64,000 nt of DNA from Pseudomonas fluorescens (GCF_001307155.1 NZ_CP012830.1:2742501-2806500); one strand, 5' to 3'; numbered from the stretch's first letter, positions 9,933 to 22,271 are shown. Numbers and translations are program-made. The notes: generated by a model from the sequence alone, not told the origin.

Positions 9933-11534
9933 ATGACTAGTTTGCATGCCGACGAGGCGTTCCTCGGCCATTACCAGTTGAGTCACGACCCTTTCGCTCC
10001 ACGGGTGCCTGGCTTCAAGTTCTTCCCTGCCCAGCGCAAGCCCGTGCTGGGGCAACTGCATCACCTGGCCCGTTACAGCCAGTTGTTGCTGGTGGTTACC
10101 GGCCCGCAAGGTAGTGGCAAGACCCTGTTGCGTCAGGCGCTGGTAGCCAGCACCAACAAGCAGTCGGTGCAGAGCGTGGTGGTTTCCGCCCGTGGCGCCG
10201 GTGATGCGGCAGGTGTGTTGCGTCAGGTGGCTCAGGCGCTGAACGTTGCCCAGGCTGAAGTCGGCGCGATTCTCAAGCAAGTGGTGCAGCTCGCACTGAC
10301 CGGTCAGGAAGTCTATTTGCTGGTCGATGACGCCGAGCAGCTAGACGAGTCCGCCCTTGAAGCGCTACTGGCGTTGGCGGCGGGTGCGCCGGAAGGTCGT
10401 CCGCACGTGTTCCTGTTTGGTGAGTCGTCGCTGATTGCCGAACTTGAGCAACTGAGCACCGAGGAAGAGCGCTTCCACGTCATCGAACTGCAACCTTACG
10501 CCGAAGAAGAAACCCGCGAATACCTGGCCCAGCGACTCGAAGGCGCCGGTCAGGGAATCGAACTTTTCTCTGCGAATCAGATCTCTGAGATACACGAAAG
10601 CTCCGATGGATGGCCTGGAAACATCAATCAGGTCGCCCGCGATGCGATGATCGAAGCCATGATTGCTAGCCGCTCAGCGGTCAAGCGTCCAAGTATGGGG
10701 TTCAACATGCCGAAGAAACACGTATTGGCGATATCTGCCGTAGTCGTGGTCGCGGTGGCCGCCGCCTGGTTGATGCCGGGTCGCAGCAAGGCACCAGCCA
10801 CCGGCGCGCCTGCCAATGAGCAGGCGCAATTGCCACTGGGCACACCGAAACCGAATGGTGGTGCTCCGTCGGTCGAGTTCGCCGGTAATACCCAGCCGAT
10901 GCCATTGCCGCTGGTCGGACAATCGCAGCCGGTTATGCGCGGCCCATTGGCGGAAGCTGCGGGCGGTATCACTGAAGGCGACGACGGCGTGCCAGTCGAA
11001 GGCTCCAGCGCCAAACCGCCTACCGTGACCACCACTGCGCCGCCAGCCGGTATTCCGGCCGGTCCGACGCCAGCCCCTGCACCAGCGCCTGCGGCCAAGC
11101 CAACGCCAGCGCCGACTCAGGTCGCAACTGCCAAGCCAGCCCCGGCACCTGCGGCCAAACCGGCTCCAGTGGCCAAGCCAACCCCAGTTGCCAAGCCTGT
11201 CGAGAAACCGGTCGAGAAACCGGCGACCGTCGCCAAAGCCGCAACCGGTGGCACCTGGTACGCAGGTCAGGCGCCGGGCAACTATGTGGTGCAAATCCTC
11301 GGCACCAGCTCTGAAGCCGCGGCGCAAAACTTCGTCAAGGAGCAGGGCGGCGAGTACCGCTATTTCAAGAAAGTCCTCAACGGCAAGCCGCTTTACGTCA
11401 TCACTTACGGTAGCTTCGCCAACCGCGATGCAGCCGTTACCGCCATCAAGGCCTTGCCAGCGAAGGTTCAGGCTGGTAAACCTTGGCCTCGCTCTGTCGC
11501 CAGCGTCCAACAAGAACTGGCAACAGCTCGCTGA
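9933..11534 (+). CDS. DamX-like AAA ATPase with C-terminal SPOR domain
   Basis: This is an ExeA/DamX-type protein that probably acts at the division septum. An N-terminal AAA domain has Walker A GPQGSGKTLL near residues 53-62 and a Walker B-like LLVDDAEQLD. A single membrane segment follows at about residues 261-278 (HVLAISAVVVVAVAAAWLM). A long Pro/Ala/Lys-rich linker with PAPAAKP and VEKP-type repeats (about 350-435) comes next. The SPOR domain at about 440-525 (YVVQILGTSS ... YVITYGSF) is known to bind denuded septal peptidoglycan. E. coli DamX lacks the intact ATPase, so this is the longer form found in Pseudomonas. It follows aroB by 10 bases, as in the aroK-aroB-damX order of enterics. 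Confidence 0.85.
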   Translation: MTSLHADEAFLGHYQLSHDPFAPRVPGFKFFPAQRKPVLGQLHHLARYSQLLLVVTGPQGSGKTLLRQALVASTNKQSVQSVVVSARGAGDAAGVLRQVAQALNVAQAEVGAILKQVVQLALTGQEVYLLVDDAEQLDESALEALLALAAGAPEGRPHVFLFGESSLIAELEQLSTEEERFHVIELQPYAEEETREYLAQRLEGAGQGIELFSANQISEIHESSDGWPGNINQVARDAMIEAMIASRSAVKRPSMGFNMPKKHVLAISAVVVVAVAAAWLMPGRSKAPATGAPANEQAQLPLGTPKPNGGAPSVEFAGNTQPMPLPLVGQSQPVMRGPLAEAAGGITEGDDGVPVEGSSAKPPTVTTTAPPAGIPAGPTPAPAPAPAAKPTPAPTQVATAKPAPAPAAKPAPVAKPTPVAKPVEKPVEKPATVAKAATGGTWYAGQAPGNYVVQILGTSSEAAAQNFVKEQGGEYRYFKKVLNGKPLYVITYGSFANRDAAVTAIKALPAKVQAGKPWPRSVASVQQELATAR

Positions 11535-11540
11535 AGATTC

Positions 11541-11561
11541 GGCGGCCTTACCCAGGCCGCC
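11541..11561 (+). terminator. GC-rich hairpin after the DamX-like gene
   Basis: GGCGGCC at 11541-11547 pairs perfectly with GGCCGCC at 11555-11561 across a 7-base loop, 6 bases after the stop codon. There is no T-run, so it may slow transcription or protect the message rather than terminate efficiently. Confidence 0.4.
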
Positions 11562-11883
11562 TCTCCCGGCACCTCAAAATTTCTGCAAGCGCATGTGGCT
11601 GTCAAAGCCGCGTGCCTTGTGGCGTCTGCGTCACAGTAGTCTTTGAGTCGTTGCGGTCAACATTAAAAATGTTTTGACTAGCACAGCATATCGCTTTAAA
11701 CCTTTCACAAATGCGACATAGATTTGCGACATTTCGTCGTCAAATTTGTGAGCCTCTGTGTCGGTGTGTACAATGACCTCCCTTTTGCCCCCGCAAAGCT
11801 GGCGTACGTTCGGCGTGGAAGGTAACTGGCTGAATTGAAAAGAAATTTGTCTCGATAAGAGGCAGCCTGGTGAGAAAGTGTCT
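11562..11883 (+). promoter_or_regulatory. gltB upstream region with candidate sigma-70 promoter
   Basis: This gap holds no gene. TTGTGA at 11746-11751 and TACAAT at 11769-11774 are 17 bases apart and make a reasonable promoter about 110 bases upstream of gltB. The segment 11661-11760 is AT-rich, as expected for regulator binding. It contains the inverted repeat AACATT/AATGTT at about 11660-11674. Which regulator acts here cannot be read from the sequence. Confidence 0.45.
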
Positions 11884-14800
11884 ATGAAAGCAGGTCTGTA
11901 CCAACCAGATGAGTTCAAGGATAACTGCGGTTTCGGCCTGATAGCCCATATGCAGGGCGAACCCAGTCATACCCTGTTGCAAACGGCCATTGAGGCCCTG
12001 ACCTGCATGACCCACCGCGGTGGGATCAACGCTGACGGCAAAACCGGCGACGGTTGCGGTCTGCTGATGCAAAAGCCCGACGTGTTCCTGCGTGCCATCG
12101 CCCAGGAAACGTTTGGTATTGAACTGCCCAAGCAATACGCCGTGGGTATGGTGTTCTTCAACCAGGACCCGGTAAAAGCCGAAGCGGCTCGCGAGAACAT
12201 GAACCGCGAGATCCTGGCTGCCGGCCTGCAACTGGTGGGTTGGCGCAAAGTGCCGATCGACACCAGCGTTCTCGGCCGTCTGGCGCTCGAGCGCCTGCCG
12301 CAGATCGAACAAGTGTTCATCGGCGGTGCGGGCCTGAGCGATCAGGACATGGCCGTCAAACTGTTCACGTCCCGTCGTCGCTCGTCCGTGGCCAACGCCG
12401 CCGACCTCGACCACTACGTCTGCAGCTTTTCGCACAAGACCATCATTTACAAAGGCCTGATGATGCCGGCGGACCTGACCGCCTTCTATCCAGACCTCAG
12501 CGACCAGCGCCTGCAAACCGCGATCTGCGTGTTCCACCAGCGCTTCTCCACCAACACCCTGCCGAAATGGCCGTTGGCTCAACCGTTCCGCTTCCTCGCA
12601 CACAACGGTGAAATCAACACCATCACCGGTAACCGTAACTGGGCCCAGGCTCGTCGCACCAAGTTCACCAACGATCTGATGGATCTGGATGAACTCGGCC
12701 CGCTGGTCAATCGCGTGGGTTCCGACTCCTCGAGCATGGACAACATGCTCGAGCTGATGGTCACCGGCGGCATCGACTTGTTCCGTGGCGTGCGGATGAT
12801 CATTCCGCCTGCGTGGCAGAACGTCGAGACCATGGACCCGGATCTGCGTGCATTCTACGAATACAACTCGATGCACATGGAACCGTGGGATGGCCCGGCC
12901 GGCGTGGTAATGACCGACGGTCGTTACGCGGTGTGCCTGCTCGACCGTAACGGTCTGCGTCCGGCGCGTTGGGTCACCACCAAAAACGGCTTCATTACGC
13001 TGGCCTCGGAAATCGGTGTCTGGAACTACCAGCCTGAAGACGTGATCGCCAAGGGCCGCGTTGGCCCGGGTCAGATCTTCGCCGTGGACACCGAAACCGG
13101 TCAGATCCTCGACACCGATGCCATCGACAACCGTTTGAAGTCCCGTCATCCATATAAGCAATGGCTGCGCAAGAATGCCCTGCGCATCCAGGCGACCATG
13201 GAAGACAACGACCACGGTTCGGCGTTCTATGACGTTGACCAGCTCAAGCAATACATGAAGATGTATCAGGTCACGTTCGAAGAACGTGATCAGGTGCTGC
13301 GTCCGCTCGGCGAACAAGGCTATGAAGCCGTTGGCTCCATGGGCGACGACACGCCAATGGCAGTGTTGTCCCAGCGTGTGCGCACGCCGTACGACTATTT
13401 CCGCCAGCAGTTCGCGCAGGTCACCAACCCGCCGATCGACCCGCTGCGTGAAGCCATCGTCATGTCGTTGGAAGTCTGCCTCGGTGCCGAGCGCAACATC
13501 TTCCAGGAGTCGCCGGAACATGCCTCGCGGGTGATCCTCAGCTCGCCGGTCGTTTCCCCGGCCAAGTGGCGCTCGCTGATGAACCTCGATCGTCCAGGCT
13601 TCGAACGCCAGATCATCGACCTCAACTACGACGAGGCGCTGGGCCTTGAAGCCGCGGTGCGCAACATCGCTGATCAGGCCGAAGAGGCCGTGCGTTCCGG
13701 GCGTACCCAGATCGTGCTGAGCGACCGTCATATTGCCCCGGGCAAACTGCCGGTTCACGCTTCGCTGGCCACTGGCGCGGTGCACCATCGCCTGACCGAG
13801 AAAGGCCTGCGTTGCGACAGCAACATCCTGGTCGAGACCGCCACCGCACGCGACCCGCATCACTTCGCGGTGCTGATTGGCTTCGGCGCTTCTGCGGTTT
13901 ATCCGTTCCTGGCTTACGAAGTGCTGGGCGACCTGATCCGTACCGGTGAAGTGCTGGGCGACCTCTATGAGGTGTTCAAGAACTACCGCAAAGGCATCAC
14001 CAAAGGCTTGCTCAAGATCCTCTCGAAGATGGGCATCTCGACCATCACCTCCTATCGCGGAGCACAACTGTTCGAAGCGATCGGTCTGTCCGAGGAAGTC
14101 TGCGACCTGAGCTTCCGTGGTGTGCCGAGCCGCATCAAGGGCGCACGGTTCGTCGACATCGAAGCCGAGCAGAAGGCCTTGGCTGCCGAAGCCTGGAGCC
14201 CGCGCAAGCCAATCCAGCAGGGCGGTTTGCTGAAGTTCGTCCACGGTGGCGAATATCACGCGTACAACCCGGACGTGGTCAGCACCCTGCAAGCCGCTGT
14301 GCAGCAGGGCGACTACAGCAAGTTCAAGGAATACACGGCGCTGGTGGACAACCGTCCGGTGTCGATGATCCGCGACCTGTTCAAGGTCAAGACCCTTGAG
14401 ACGCCGCTGGATATCAGTGAAATCGAACCACTGGAATCGGTGCTCAAACGCTTCGACTCCGCGGGCATCTCTCTCGGCGCATTGTCGCCGGAAGCTCACG
14501 AAGCCCTTGCCGAAGCCATGAACCGCCTTGGCGCGCGTTCCAACTCCGGCGAAGGCGGCGAAGACCCGGCGCGTTACGGCACCATCAAGAGCTCGAAAAT
14601 CAAGCAGGTGGCCACCGGCCGTTTCGGTGTGACCCCGGAATACCTGGTCAACGCCGAAGTGCTGCAGATCAAGGTTGCGCAAGGCGCCAAGCCCGGCGAA
14701 GGCGGTCAACTGCCAGGCGGCAAGGTCAACGGCCTGATCGCCAAGCTGCGCTATGCAGTGCCGGGCGTGACGCTGATTTCGCCACCACCGCACCACGACA

Positions 14801-16329
14801 TCTATTCGATCGAAGACTTGTCGCAGCTGATTTTCGACCTGAAACAAGTCAACCCGAAGGCCCTGGTCTCGGTGAAGCTGGTAGCGGAAGCCGGCGTTGG
14901 CACCATCGCCGCTGGCGTGGCCAAGGCCTATGCCGACCTGATCACCATTTCCGGTTACGACGGCGGTACTGGCGCATCGCCGCTGACCTCGATCAAGTAC
15001 GCGGGCGCACCGTGGGAACTCGGCCTGGCTGAAACCCACCAGACCCTGCGCGGCAACGACTTGCGCGGCAAGGTTCGGGTGCAAACTGACGGCGGCCTGA
15101 AAACCGGCCTCGACGTGATCAAGGCGGCGATCCTCGGCGCTGAAAGCTTCGGCTTCGGCACCGCACCAATGATTGCCCTGGGCTGCAAATACCTGCGCAT
15201 CTGCCACCTGAACAACTGCGCCACCGGCGTGGCGACTCAGAACGAAAAACTGCGCAAGGACCACTACATCGGTACGGTCGACATGGTGGTGAACTTCTTC
15301 ACCTACGTCGCCGAAGAAACCCGTGAGTGGCTGGCGAAGCTGGGCGTACGTTCCCTCGAAGAGCTGATCGGTCGTACCGATCTGCTGGAAGTCCTCGAAG
15401 GTCAGACCGCCAAGCAGCAACACCTGGACCTGACGCCGTTGCTCGGCAGCGATCACATCCCGGCAGACAAGCCACAGTTCTGTCAGGTAGACCGCAACCC
15501 GCCGTTCGACAAAGGCCTGCTGGCCGAGAAGATGGTCGACATGGCCACTTCGGCGATCAACGACCTGAGCGGCGCCGACTTCGCTCTGGATATCTGCAAC
15601 TGCGACCGTTCGATCGGCGCGCGGATCTCCGGTGAAATCGCTCGCAAACACGGCAACCAGGGCATGGCCAATGCGCCGATCACCTTCCGCTTCAAAGGGA
15701 CGGCCGGTCAGAGCTTTGGCGTATGGAACGCCGGCGGCCTGAACATGTACCTCGAAGGCGATGCCAACGACTATGTCGGCAAAGGCATGACCGGCGGCAA
15801 ACTGGTCATCGTTCCGCCAAAAGGCAGCGTCTACAAGACTCAGGACAGCGCCATTATCGGCAACACCTGCCTGTACGGCGCCACGGGCGGCAAGCTGTTC
15901 GCCGCCGGTACTGCGGGCGAGCGTTTCGCGGTGCGCAACTCCGGTGCTCACACCGTGGTGGAAGGCACTGGCGATCACTGCTGCGAGTACATGACCGGTG
16001 GTTTCGTCTGCGTATTGGGCAAGACCGGTTACAACTTCGGCTCAGGCATGACCGGCGGTTTCGCCTACGTGCTCGACCAGGACAACACCTTCGTTGACCG
16101 GGTCAACCACGAACTGGTGGAAATCCAGCGGATCAGCGGTGAGGCGATGGAAGCCTATCGCAGCCACCTGCAACGCGTGCTGAACGAATACGTCGAGGAA
16201 GCCGACAGCGAGTGGGGTCGTAACCTCGCTGAAAACCTCGATGACTACTTGCGTCGGTTCTGGTTGGTCAAGCCTAAGGCTGCCAGCTTGAAATCGTTGC
16301 TTTCCAGCACCCGTGCCAACCCGCAGTGA
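11884..16329 (+). CDS. gltB: Glutamate synthase (NADPH), large subunit
   Basis: GltB makes glutamate from glutamine and 2-oxoglutarate with electrons delivered by GltD. The N-terminal class II amidotransferase domain has its nucleophile Cys in KDNCGFG, exposed after removal of a short propeptide. A central domain follows, then the FMN-binding synthase barrel ([29 protein letters not shown]) and the 3Fe-4S cysteines in [20 protein letters not shown] order ([12 protein letters not shown]). The C-terminal beta-helix comes last. ATG 11884 gives MKAGLYQ, as in relatives; an in-frame GTG at 11878 would add two residues. The length (1481 residues) is normal. Confidence 0.96.
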   Translation: MKAGLYQPDEFKDNCGFGLIAHMQGEPSHTLLQTAIEALTCMTHRGGINADGKTGDGCGLLMQKPDVFLRAIAQETFGIELPKQYAVGMVFFNQDPVKAEAARENMNREILAAGLQLVGWRKVPIDTSVLGRLALERLPQIEQVFIGGAGLSDQDMAVKLFTSRRRSSVANAADLDHYVCSFSHKTIIYKGLMMPADLTAFYPDLSDQRLQTAICVFHQRFSTNTLPKWPLAQPFRFLAHNGEINTITGNRNWAQARRTKFTNDLMDLDELGPLVNRVGSDSSSMDNMLELMVTGGIDLFRGVRMIIPPAWQNVETMDPDLRAFYEYNSMHMEPWDGPAGVVMTDGRYAVCLLDRNGLRPARWVTTKNGFITLASEIGVWNYQPEDVIAKGRVGPGQIFAVDTETGQILDTDAIDNRLKSRHPYKQWLRKNALRIQATMEDNDHGSAFYDVDQLKQYMKMYQVTFEERDQVLRPLGEQGYEAVGSMGDDTPMAVLSQRVRTPYDYFRQQFAQVTNPPIDPLREAIVMSLEVCLGAERNIFQESPEHASRVILSSPVVSPAKWRSLMNLDRPGFERQIIDLNYDEALGLEAAVRNIADQAEEAVRSGRTQIVLSDRHIAPGKLPVHASLATGAVHHRLTEKGLRCDSNILVETATARDPHHFAVLIGFGASAVYPFLAYEVLGDLIRTGEVLGDLYEVFKNYRKGITKGLLKILSKMGISTITSYRGAQLFEAIGLSEEVCDLSFRGVPSRIKGARFVDIEAEQKALAAEAWSPRKPIQQGGLLKFVHGGEYHAYNPDVVSTLQAAVQQGDYSKFKEYTALVDNRPVSMIRDLFKVKTLETPLDISEIEPLESVLKRFDSAGISLGALSPEAHEALAEAMNRLGARSNSGEGGEDPARYGTIKSSKIKQVATGRFGVTPEYLVNAEVLQIKVAQGAKPGEGGQLPGGKVNGLIAKLRYAVPGVTLISPPPHHDIYSIEDLSQLIFDLKQVNPKALVSVKLVAEAGVGTIAAGVAKAYADLITISGYDGGTGASPLTSIKYAGAPWELGLAETHQTLRGNDLRGKVRVQTDGGLKTGLDVIKAAILGAESFGFGTAPMIALGCKYLRICHLNNCATGVATQNEKLRKDHYIGTVDMVVNFFTYVAEETREWLAKLGVRSLEELIGRTDLLEVLEGQTAKQQHLDLTPLLGSDHIPADKPQFCQVDRNPPFDKGLLAEKMVDMATSAINDLSGADFALDICNCDRSIGARISGEIARKHGNQGMANAPITFRFKGTAGQSFGVWNAGGLNMYLEGDANDYVGKGMTGGKLVIVPPKGSVYKTQDSAIIGNTCLYGATGGKLFAAGTAGERFAVRNSGAHTVVEGTGDHCCEYMTGGFVCVLGKTGYNFGSGMTGGFAYVLDQDNTFVDRVNHELVEIQRISGEAMEAYRSHLQRVLNEYVEEADSEWGRNLAENLDDYLRRFWLVKPKAASLKSLLSSTRANPQ

Positions 16330-17781
<1,452 letters not shown>

Positions 17782-17808
17782 CCCTCATCGCGAGTAAACC
17801 GCGTTCCC

Positions 17809-17894
17809 GTGGGAGCAAAGCTTGCTCGCGATAGCATCACCGCAGTAATCAGGTCGACCGAGGTGCCCGCATCGCGAGCAAGCTTTGCTCCTAC
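17809..17894. repeat. REP doublet between gltD and hemE
   Basis: Two inverted copies of the Pseudomonas REP core lie at 17809-17835 (GTGGGAGCAAAGCTTGCTCG...) and 17869-17894 (complement). They are separated by a short spacer, giving a REPIN. Each arm is itself palindromic. The remainder of the 17782-18024 gap shows nothing else certain. Confidence 0.88.
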
Positions 17895-18024
17895 GGGGGA
17901 GAGGTCGGCTCGTGAGGTGGTTCCACCGCGACAAATTGACCCGATAGACAAAAGGTTCGGCACTTGCCGTGCCTTTTGCGTCGCGCTCTGAGAAAATGCC
18001 CGCACTTTTTTTCCGGATGCCGAC

Positions 18025-19092
18025 ATGACTGCCCTGAAGAACGACCGTTTCCTTCGCGCCCTGCTCAAGCAACCCGTAGACGTCACCCCTGTGTGGATGA
18101 TGCGTCAGGCCGGTCGCTACCTGCCTGAATACCGCGCCAGCCGTGCCAAGGCCGGTGATTTCATGAGCCTGTGCATGAACCCGGAGTTCGCTTGCGAAGT
18201 CACAATGCAGCCTCTGGATCGTTATCCACAGCTGGATGCGGCGATCCTCTTCTCCGACATCCTGACCATTCCCGATGCCATGGGCCAAGGCCTGTACTTC
18301 GAAACCGGCGAAGGTCCGCGTTTCAAGAAAGTCGTCAGCACCCTGGCCGACGTCGAAGCCCTGCCAATTCCTGACCCACACAAAGACCTCGGCTACGTCA
18401 TGGACGCGGTCAGCACCATTCGCCGCGAGCTGAATGGCCGTGTGCCGCTGATCGGCTTCTCTGGTAGCCCATGGACCCTGGCCACCTACATGGTCGAAGG
18501 TGGCTCGTCGAAAGACTTCCGCAAGACCAAGGCCATGCTCTACGACAACCCGCAAGCCATGCACCTGCTGCTGGATAAGCTCGCGCAGTCGGTCACCTCC
18601 TACCTCAACGGCCAGATCATGGCCGGCGCGCAAGCGGTGCAAATCTTCGACACCTGGGGCGGTAACCTCTCGGCAGCGGCGTACCAGGAGTTCTCCCTGG
18701 CCTACATGCGCAAAATCGTCAGCGGCCTGATCCGCGAGCACGAAGGCCGCAAAGTGCCGGTGATCCTGTTCACCAAAAACGGCGGCCTGTGGCTGGAAAG
18801 CATCGCCGACGCCGGTGCAGATGCCTTGGGCCTGGACTGGACCTGCGACATTGGCGAAGCCCGCCAGCGCGTCGGCAACAAAGTCGCCCTGCAAGGGAAC
18901 ATGGACCCGACCGTACTCTACGCAAAACCGGAAGCCATTCGCGCTGAAGTTGGCCGCATCCTCGCCAGCTACGGCAAAGGCAGCGGCCACGTGTTCAACC
19001 TCGGCCACGGCATCACCCCGGAAGTCGACCCGGAACACGCCGGCGCCTTCCTGCGTGCGGTGCATGAGCTTTCAGCGCAATACCATCAGTAA
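18025..19092 (+). CDS. hemE: Uroporphyrinogen decarboxylase
   Basis: HemE decarboxylates the four acetate side chains of uroporphyrinogen III to give coproporphyrinogen III in haem synthesis. Both signatures are present: [16 protein letters not shown] near residues 21-36, and the [16 protein letters not shown] region near 143-158, with FDTWGG later. The length (355 residues) is standard. A clear terminator follows. Confidence 0.97.
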   Translation: MTALKNDRFLRALLKQPVDVTPVWMMRQAGRYLPEYRASRAKAGDFMSLCMNPEFACEVTMQPLDRYPQLDAAILFSDILTIPDAMGQGLYFETGEGPRFKKVVSTLADVEALPIPDPHKDLGYVMDAVSTIRRELNGRVPLIGFSGSPWTLATYMVEGGSSKDFRKTKAMLYDNPQAMHLLLDKLAQSVTSYLNGQIMAGAQAVQIFDTWGGNLSAAAYQEFSLAYMRKIVSGLIREHEGRKVPVILFTKNGGLWLESIADAGADALGLDWTCDIGEARQRVGNKVALQGNMDPTVLYAKPEAIRAEVGRILASYGKGSGHVFNLGHGITPEVDPEHAGAFLRAVHELSAQYHQ

Positions 19093-19100
19093 TTCATAGC

Positions 19101-19133
19101 AACCTGCCTGGCTTCAGCGCCAGGCAGGTTTTG
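19101..19133 (+). terminator. Rho-independent terminator of hemE
   Basis: AACCTGCCTGGC at 19101-19112 pairs perfectly with 19119-19130 around a 6-base loop and is followed by TTTT. It lies 8 bases after the hemE stop. Confidence 0.9.
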
Positions 19134-19630
19134 CGCCCTCGATAATCCATACTCACTTCTTCAGACCGTCCTGGCTGCTGGCGTTTGCTTGCCTGTCATA
19201 TTGACGTTTTTCTTTGGCGGCGGATGTGCGAGTTGTTTACTTTTGTGCAGCCTTTACGCGCTGAATCCTTAAGAAGTATCTCGCCTCTATGTAAGGCGAT
19301 ATTACCTTTCTTGTGTGATTAGTTGGATTGCCGATATTCCCTGCCTGATTATTAGACTTATCCTACATAGAATAAAAGTCTCTGGCGGTAAAGTGCAGTT
19401 CTCAACTTTTCCAGCGCGGCCTGTATGGCAAGCATGTTATAAAAATTACCGTAGCATTACTGCTGTGCAAGCGTTAGTTGCTGGCGTTCAGTAATATTGT
19501 TTTTACAGGATGCTTGCATAAGCTCGGGGGAAATGTTGGAGGTGTAGGGAAGCGATAAAGATTTGTAAGTTTCCGTCGAGTTGATGTGGGCTTGCAAGCG
19601 ATTTTTAATGATTTAGTTGGAACTAATAAT
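19134..19630 (+). promoter_or_regulatory. AT-rich gene-free region upstream of the LPMO gene
   Basis: About 500 bases hold no credible gene and are visibly more AT-rich than the flanks. The region should contain the LPMO promoter and regulatory sites. TATAAA at 19438-19443 is a possible -10 without a good -35. A small hairpin, TCGCCT/AGGCGA at 19281-19299, is also present. No operator can be named. Confidence 0.35.
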
Positions 19631-21100
19631 ATGAAAAACACTATTTTCAAAGGAGGTGCATTAACAGGGTGTGCTTCCTCGCTGACGCTGTTGGCAGCAT
19701 TATTGTCTTCACAACATGTTGCCGCTCATGGCTATTTGAATGAACCTCCCTCCCGTGCCTTTCTTTGCCAGAAAGGTCTGAACAAAGACTGTGGCGGCGC
19801 ACAGTACGAACCGCAAAGTGTGGGTGAAACTTTCAAAGGTTTCCCGAACGGTGTGGGTGGCGCTCCGGGTCAAGGCCCGATTGACGGCAAGATCGCCAGT
19901 GGCGGTATTGCAATGTTTTCCGCGGTCGATGCTCAGTCCGCCACTCGTTGGCATTTGACTGAAATCAAGGACCGTTCGCTCGATTTCGATTGGAAATACA
20001 CCGCCGCTCATCCTGCCACCAAGCATGAGTACTTCATTACCAAAAACGGCTGGAACCCGAATGAGCCGCTCAAACGCGCTTCTTTCGATACCACGCCGTT
20101 TTGTTTTGTCGACGGCGGTAATGTTCTGCCGGTTTCCGGGGACAAACACGCTTGCGTGATTCCGGATGACAAGACCGGACACCATGTGATTCTGGGTATC
20201 TGGACTGTTGGTGATACCGCTGCGGCGTTCCACAACGTCGTTGACGTCAACATTCTTGCCGAGGCCGCATTGCCTGGCGGCTGGAACTCCGTTGGCGCCA
20301 TCACCCCTGCAACCACCCTGATTGGCGGGGACAAGGTCAAGGCCCGCGCCTTTACCCATAGCGGTGAAAGCGCGCAGTACAGTGTCGAGATCACCGTCGA
20401 TAACGCTGATGAAGGCAAACCGGAGAACTGGTCGTTCAAGTTGGCCGAGCAGATCAACAAGACCCAGACGTTGATAAAAGCCGGCATTCGCGATGAGCAA
20501 GGCAATATCGAGCCGGTCAAAGGCGTGAACAAGCTGTACGCCCGGAAAGAAAGCAGCATCACCCGTTATGAAGTGGCGCTGGACATGCAGGAGGATACCG
20601 GCGCTCGCATGGAGTTTGGTGGCCTGGCGCCAGAGCATGAACTGGTGAAAGGCGTTGGCAAGGTCGCGGTCCCGATCGTCAACAACCGCACGATGATCAT
20701 CGAAGCGACCATTTTCGATGACAGCAACAAGCAAGTGGGTTTCACCCGGCAACAGGTGGCGGCACAGAGCAACACTGTACTGAGTGTCGATGTACGTTCT
20801 GCACCTGGCAAGCATGGCGTGAAGCTGGTGGGCACCACGGAAGACGGTCGTACCACTCGCCAAGCCTTCGAGGAAACCCAATTCACCGGCGAGGGCGGTG
20901 CGCAGGAGCACGACTTCGAGTTCCCGAATAATGTTCGTCAATACACCGCGGGGACCAAGGTGCTGCAGCCTAAAAACGGCTTGGTTTATGAGTGCAAACC
21001 ATTCCCTTATTCGGGTTACTGCATGCAATACAGTGAAACGGCACAAGGTTTCGAGCCGGGTTACGGCAGTGACTGGACGATGGCCTGGGATCAAAAATAA
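19631..21100 (+). CDS. gbpA: GbpA-type lytic polysaccharide monooxygenase (AA10), secreted chitin-binding protein
   Basis: AA10 enzymes are copper monooxygenases that oxidatively cleave chitin (some cleave cellulose). A signal peptide ends at AA before His33, so the mature protein begins HGYLNEPPSR and His1 is the first copper ligand. The second is His127 in YTAAH; the axial Phe is probably in AAFHNVVDV. The AA10 domain (about 33-215) is followed by two GbpA-like beta domains and a C-terminal cysteine-containing chitin-binding module (about 435-489) ending GSDWTMAWDQK. The 489 residues match Vibrio GbpA. ATG 19631 is chosen because it leads straight into the signal peptide. Its position ahead of gspC-M suggests it is a substrate of that system, as P. 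aeruginosa CbpD and CbpE are of theirs. Confidence 0.92.
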   Translation: MKNTIFKGGALTGCASSLTLLAALLSSQHVAAHGYLNEPPSRAFLCQKGLNKDCGGAQYEPQSVGETFKGFPNGVGGAPGQGPIDGKIASGGIAMFSAVDAQSATRWHLTEIKDRSLDFDWKYTAAHPATKHEYFITKNGWNPNEPLKRASFDTTPFCFVDGGNVLPVSGDKHACVIPDDKTGHHVILGIWTVGDTAAAFHNVVDVNILAEAALPGGWNSVGAITPATTLIGGDKVKARAFTHSGESAQYSVEITVDNADEGKPENWSFKLAEQINKTQTLIKAGIRDEQGNIEPVKGVNKLYARKESSITRYEVALDMQEDTGARMEFGGLAPEHELVKGVGKVAVPIVNNRTMIIEATIFDDSNKQVGFTRQQVAAQSNTVLSVDVRSAPGKHGVKLVGTTEDGRTTRQAFEETQFTGEGGAQEHDFEFPNNVRQYTAGTKVLQPKNGLVYECKPFPYSGYCMQYSETAQGFEPGYGSDWTMAWDQK

Positions 21101-21109
21101 GTTGATCTG

Positions 21110-21154
21110 ACACCACCCCGGGTAATCCTGATTGTTGATTGCCCGGAGTGGTGT
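21110..21154 (+). terminator. Long stem-loop between the LPMO and cytochrome genes
   Basis: Bases 21110-21127 pair with 21137-21154: about 17 base pairs with one C/A mismatch and one G-U pair, closing a 9-base loop. No T-run follows, so it is more likely an attenuator or a 3' stabiliser of the monooxygenase message than a full terminator. It would let the enzyme be made in excess over the secretion machine. Confidence 0.6.
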
Positions 21155-21185
21155 GCTCTCAATGTTATTGGGTGAGTGCGTTTAA

Positions 21186-21704
21186 ATGAAAACTTCATCG
21201 TATACGAAGTTGCAAAAATTTCTGCACTGGCTTTCTGCTGTCATTATTATCTGGGCACTGGCCAGTGGTTTTTATGTGTCGCTGTTTGAAGTGGACGTGT
21301 CGGTCAAGGAATGGGTGGCCTTTGTTAATGTGTCGTTGACAACCGTATTTTTGCCTTTTTTCGCTTTAAGAGTTTATCTTTCTTCGAGTGGGCGTCGTTC
21401 TGATACTGGACGATATCGGACGGTCAACGAGGTGTTGGCGTTATGCGTGCATCGGCTTATTTATCTGGTCGTTAGTGTGGTGTTGGTGACGGGTGTGCTC
21501 ATGATGGACCGTGCCATTAATATTTTTGATCTCTTTTCTATTCCTCAACCGCTGGAAGACCCTTACTGGATTCTACTGTTTCTGACTATTCATATTTGGG
21601 CGTGTCTCGTACTGGCAGTGTTGATTGCCTTGCACATTACCGCGGTCATCAAACATGAAGTATCGGGACGCCGTGTGCTTGTAAACATGTGGTTTCGCCG
21701 CTGA
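21186..21704 (+). CDS. Cytochrome b561-like integral membrane protein
   Basis: This protein of 172 residues has four hydrophobic segments at about residues 12-32, 44-62, 85-107 and 125-152. Histidines sit where haem ligands are expected: KFLHWLSA near residue 14, CVHRLIY near 84, TIHIWA near 135 and LHITAVIKH near 150. This fits the prokaryotic cytochrome b561 family, di-haem b proteins that move electrons across or within the inner membrane. Its stop abuts the gspC start, so it belongs to the secretion operon. A link to LPMO reduction is tempting but unproven. Confidence 0.75.
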   Translation: MKTSSYTKLQKFLHWLSAVIIIWALASGFYVSLFEVDVSVKEWVAFVNVSLTTVFLPFFALRVYLSSSGRRSDTGRYRTVNEVLALCVHRLIYLVVSVVLVTGVLMMDRAINIFDLFSIPQPLEDPYWILLFLTIHIWACLVLAVLIALHITAVIKHEVSGRRVLVNMWFRR

Positions 21705-22271
21705 ATGGGCAAGCCATTGACGCTGGACTCTTTATTCACGGCCATGTCCACAGGCTGGCCGACGCTGCTCGGGGCCATCCTGTGGGTATTGCCGATGGTG
21801 TACGGCGTTTACCTGTTCGCCAGCGAACAGACGTTGCGTGATGAATGGCTTGTGCTATCCGAGCGGCCGGTACGGCTGCCACCGGATACGCAACCGATGC
21901 CTGAATTCAACCCTGACGCTATCGCGACGGTGATGGGGCTGGCCACGCAAACGGCAACACTGCGCAGTGCTGAACCGCTGACCTTGCGCGCCAGTTTTGT
22001 CTCCAGCACCGGGCTTTCGCGGGCGTTGCTGGCGGGTGCTGACGGTGAACGTTTGTATCAGGTCGGCGACAGCTTGCCCGGCGGCAGTGTGCTGCGGCGG
22101 GTTGAAGTGTCCAGGGTGGTGCTGTGGCGCAAAGGTCGCGAGGAGTTGCTGGCCCTGCAACCCACTACCGAGCGCACCTTGTTGACGATCAAACCTGCCG
22201 ACACCCGATCCGATCCCGCACCTGCCCTTATTCACTTTCGGCCAACCGCTGATTTGCCAAAGAGTCACTGA
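21705..22271 (+). CDS. gspC: Type II secretion protein GspC (short form)
   Basis: GspC is the inner-membrane protein that contacts the N0 domain of the secretin. It has one membrane segment at about residues 17-38, a proline-rich linker, and a homology-region domain at about residues 85-150 (LTLRASFVSST ... VLWRKGREELLAL). At 188 residues it lacks the C-terminal PDZ or coiled-coil domain of longer GspC proteins, so substrate choice may rest elsewhere. It starts directly after the cytochrome stop and ends one base before gspD. Confidence 0.82.
   Translation: MGKPLTLDSLFTAMSTGWPTLLGAILWVLPMVYGVYLFASEQTLRDEWLVLSERPVRLPPDTQPMPEFNPDAIATVMGLATQTATLRSAEPLTLRASFVSSTGLSRALLAGADGERLYQVGDSLPGGSVLRRVEVSRVVLWRKGREELLALQPTTERTLLTIKPADTRSDPAPALIHFRPTADLPKSH

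Noticed and set aside
11740..15978. Minus-strand open frame of about 1400 codons opposite gltB
   Set aside because: Antisense to an unmistakable glutamate synthase; low-complexity His/Arg/Val-rich translation with no family features.
17784..17991. Short plus and minus open frames between gltD and hemE
   Set aside because: They are made of REP sequence and have no ribosome binding site or similarity to anything.
19586..19630. Upstream in-frame GTG start for the LPMO
   Set aside because: It would place 15 extra residues before a good signal peptide; ATG 19631 leads straight into it.
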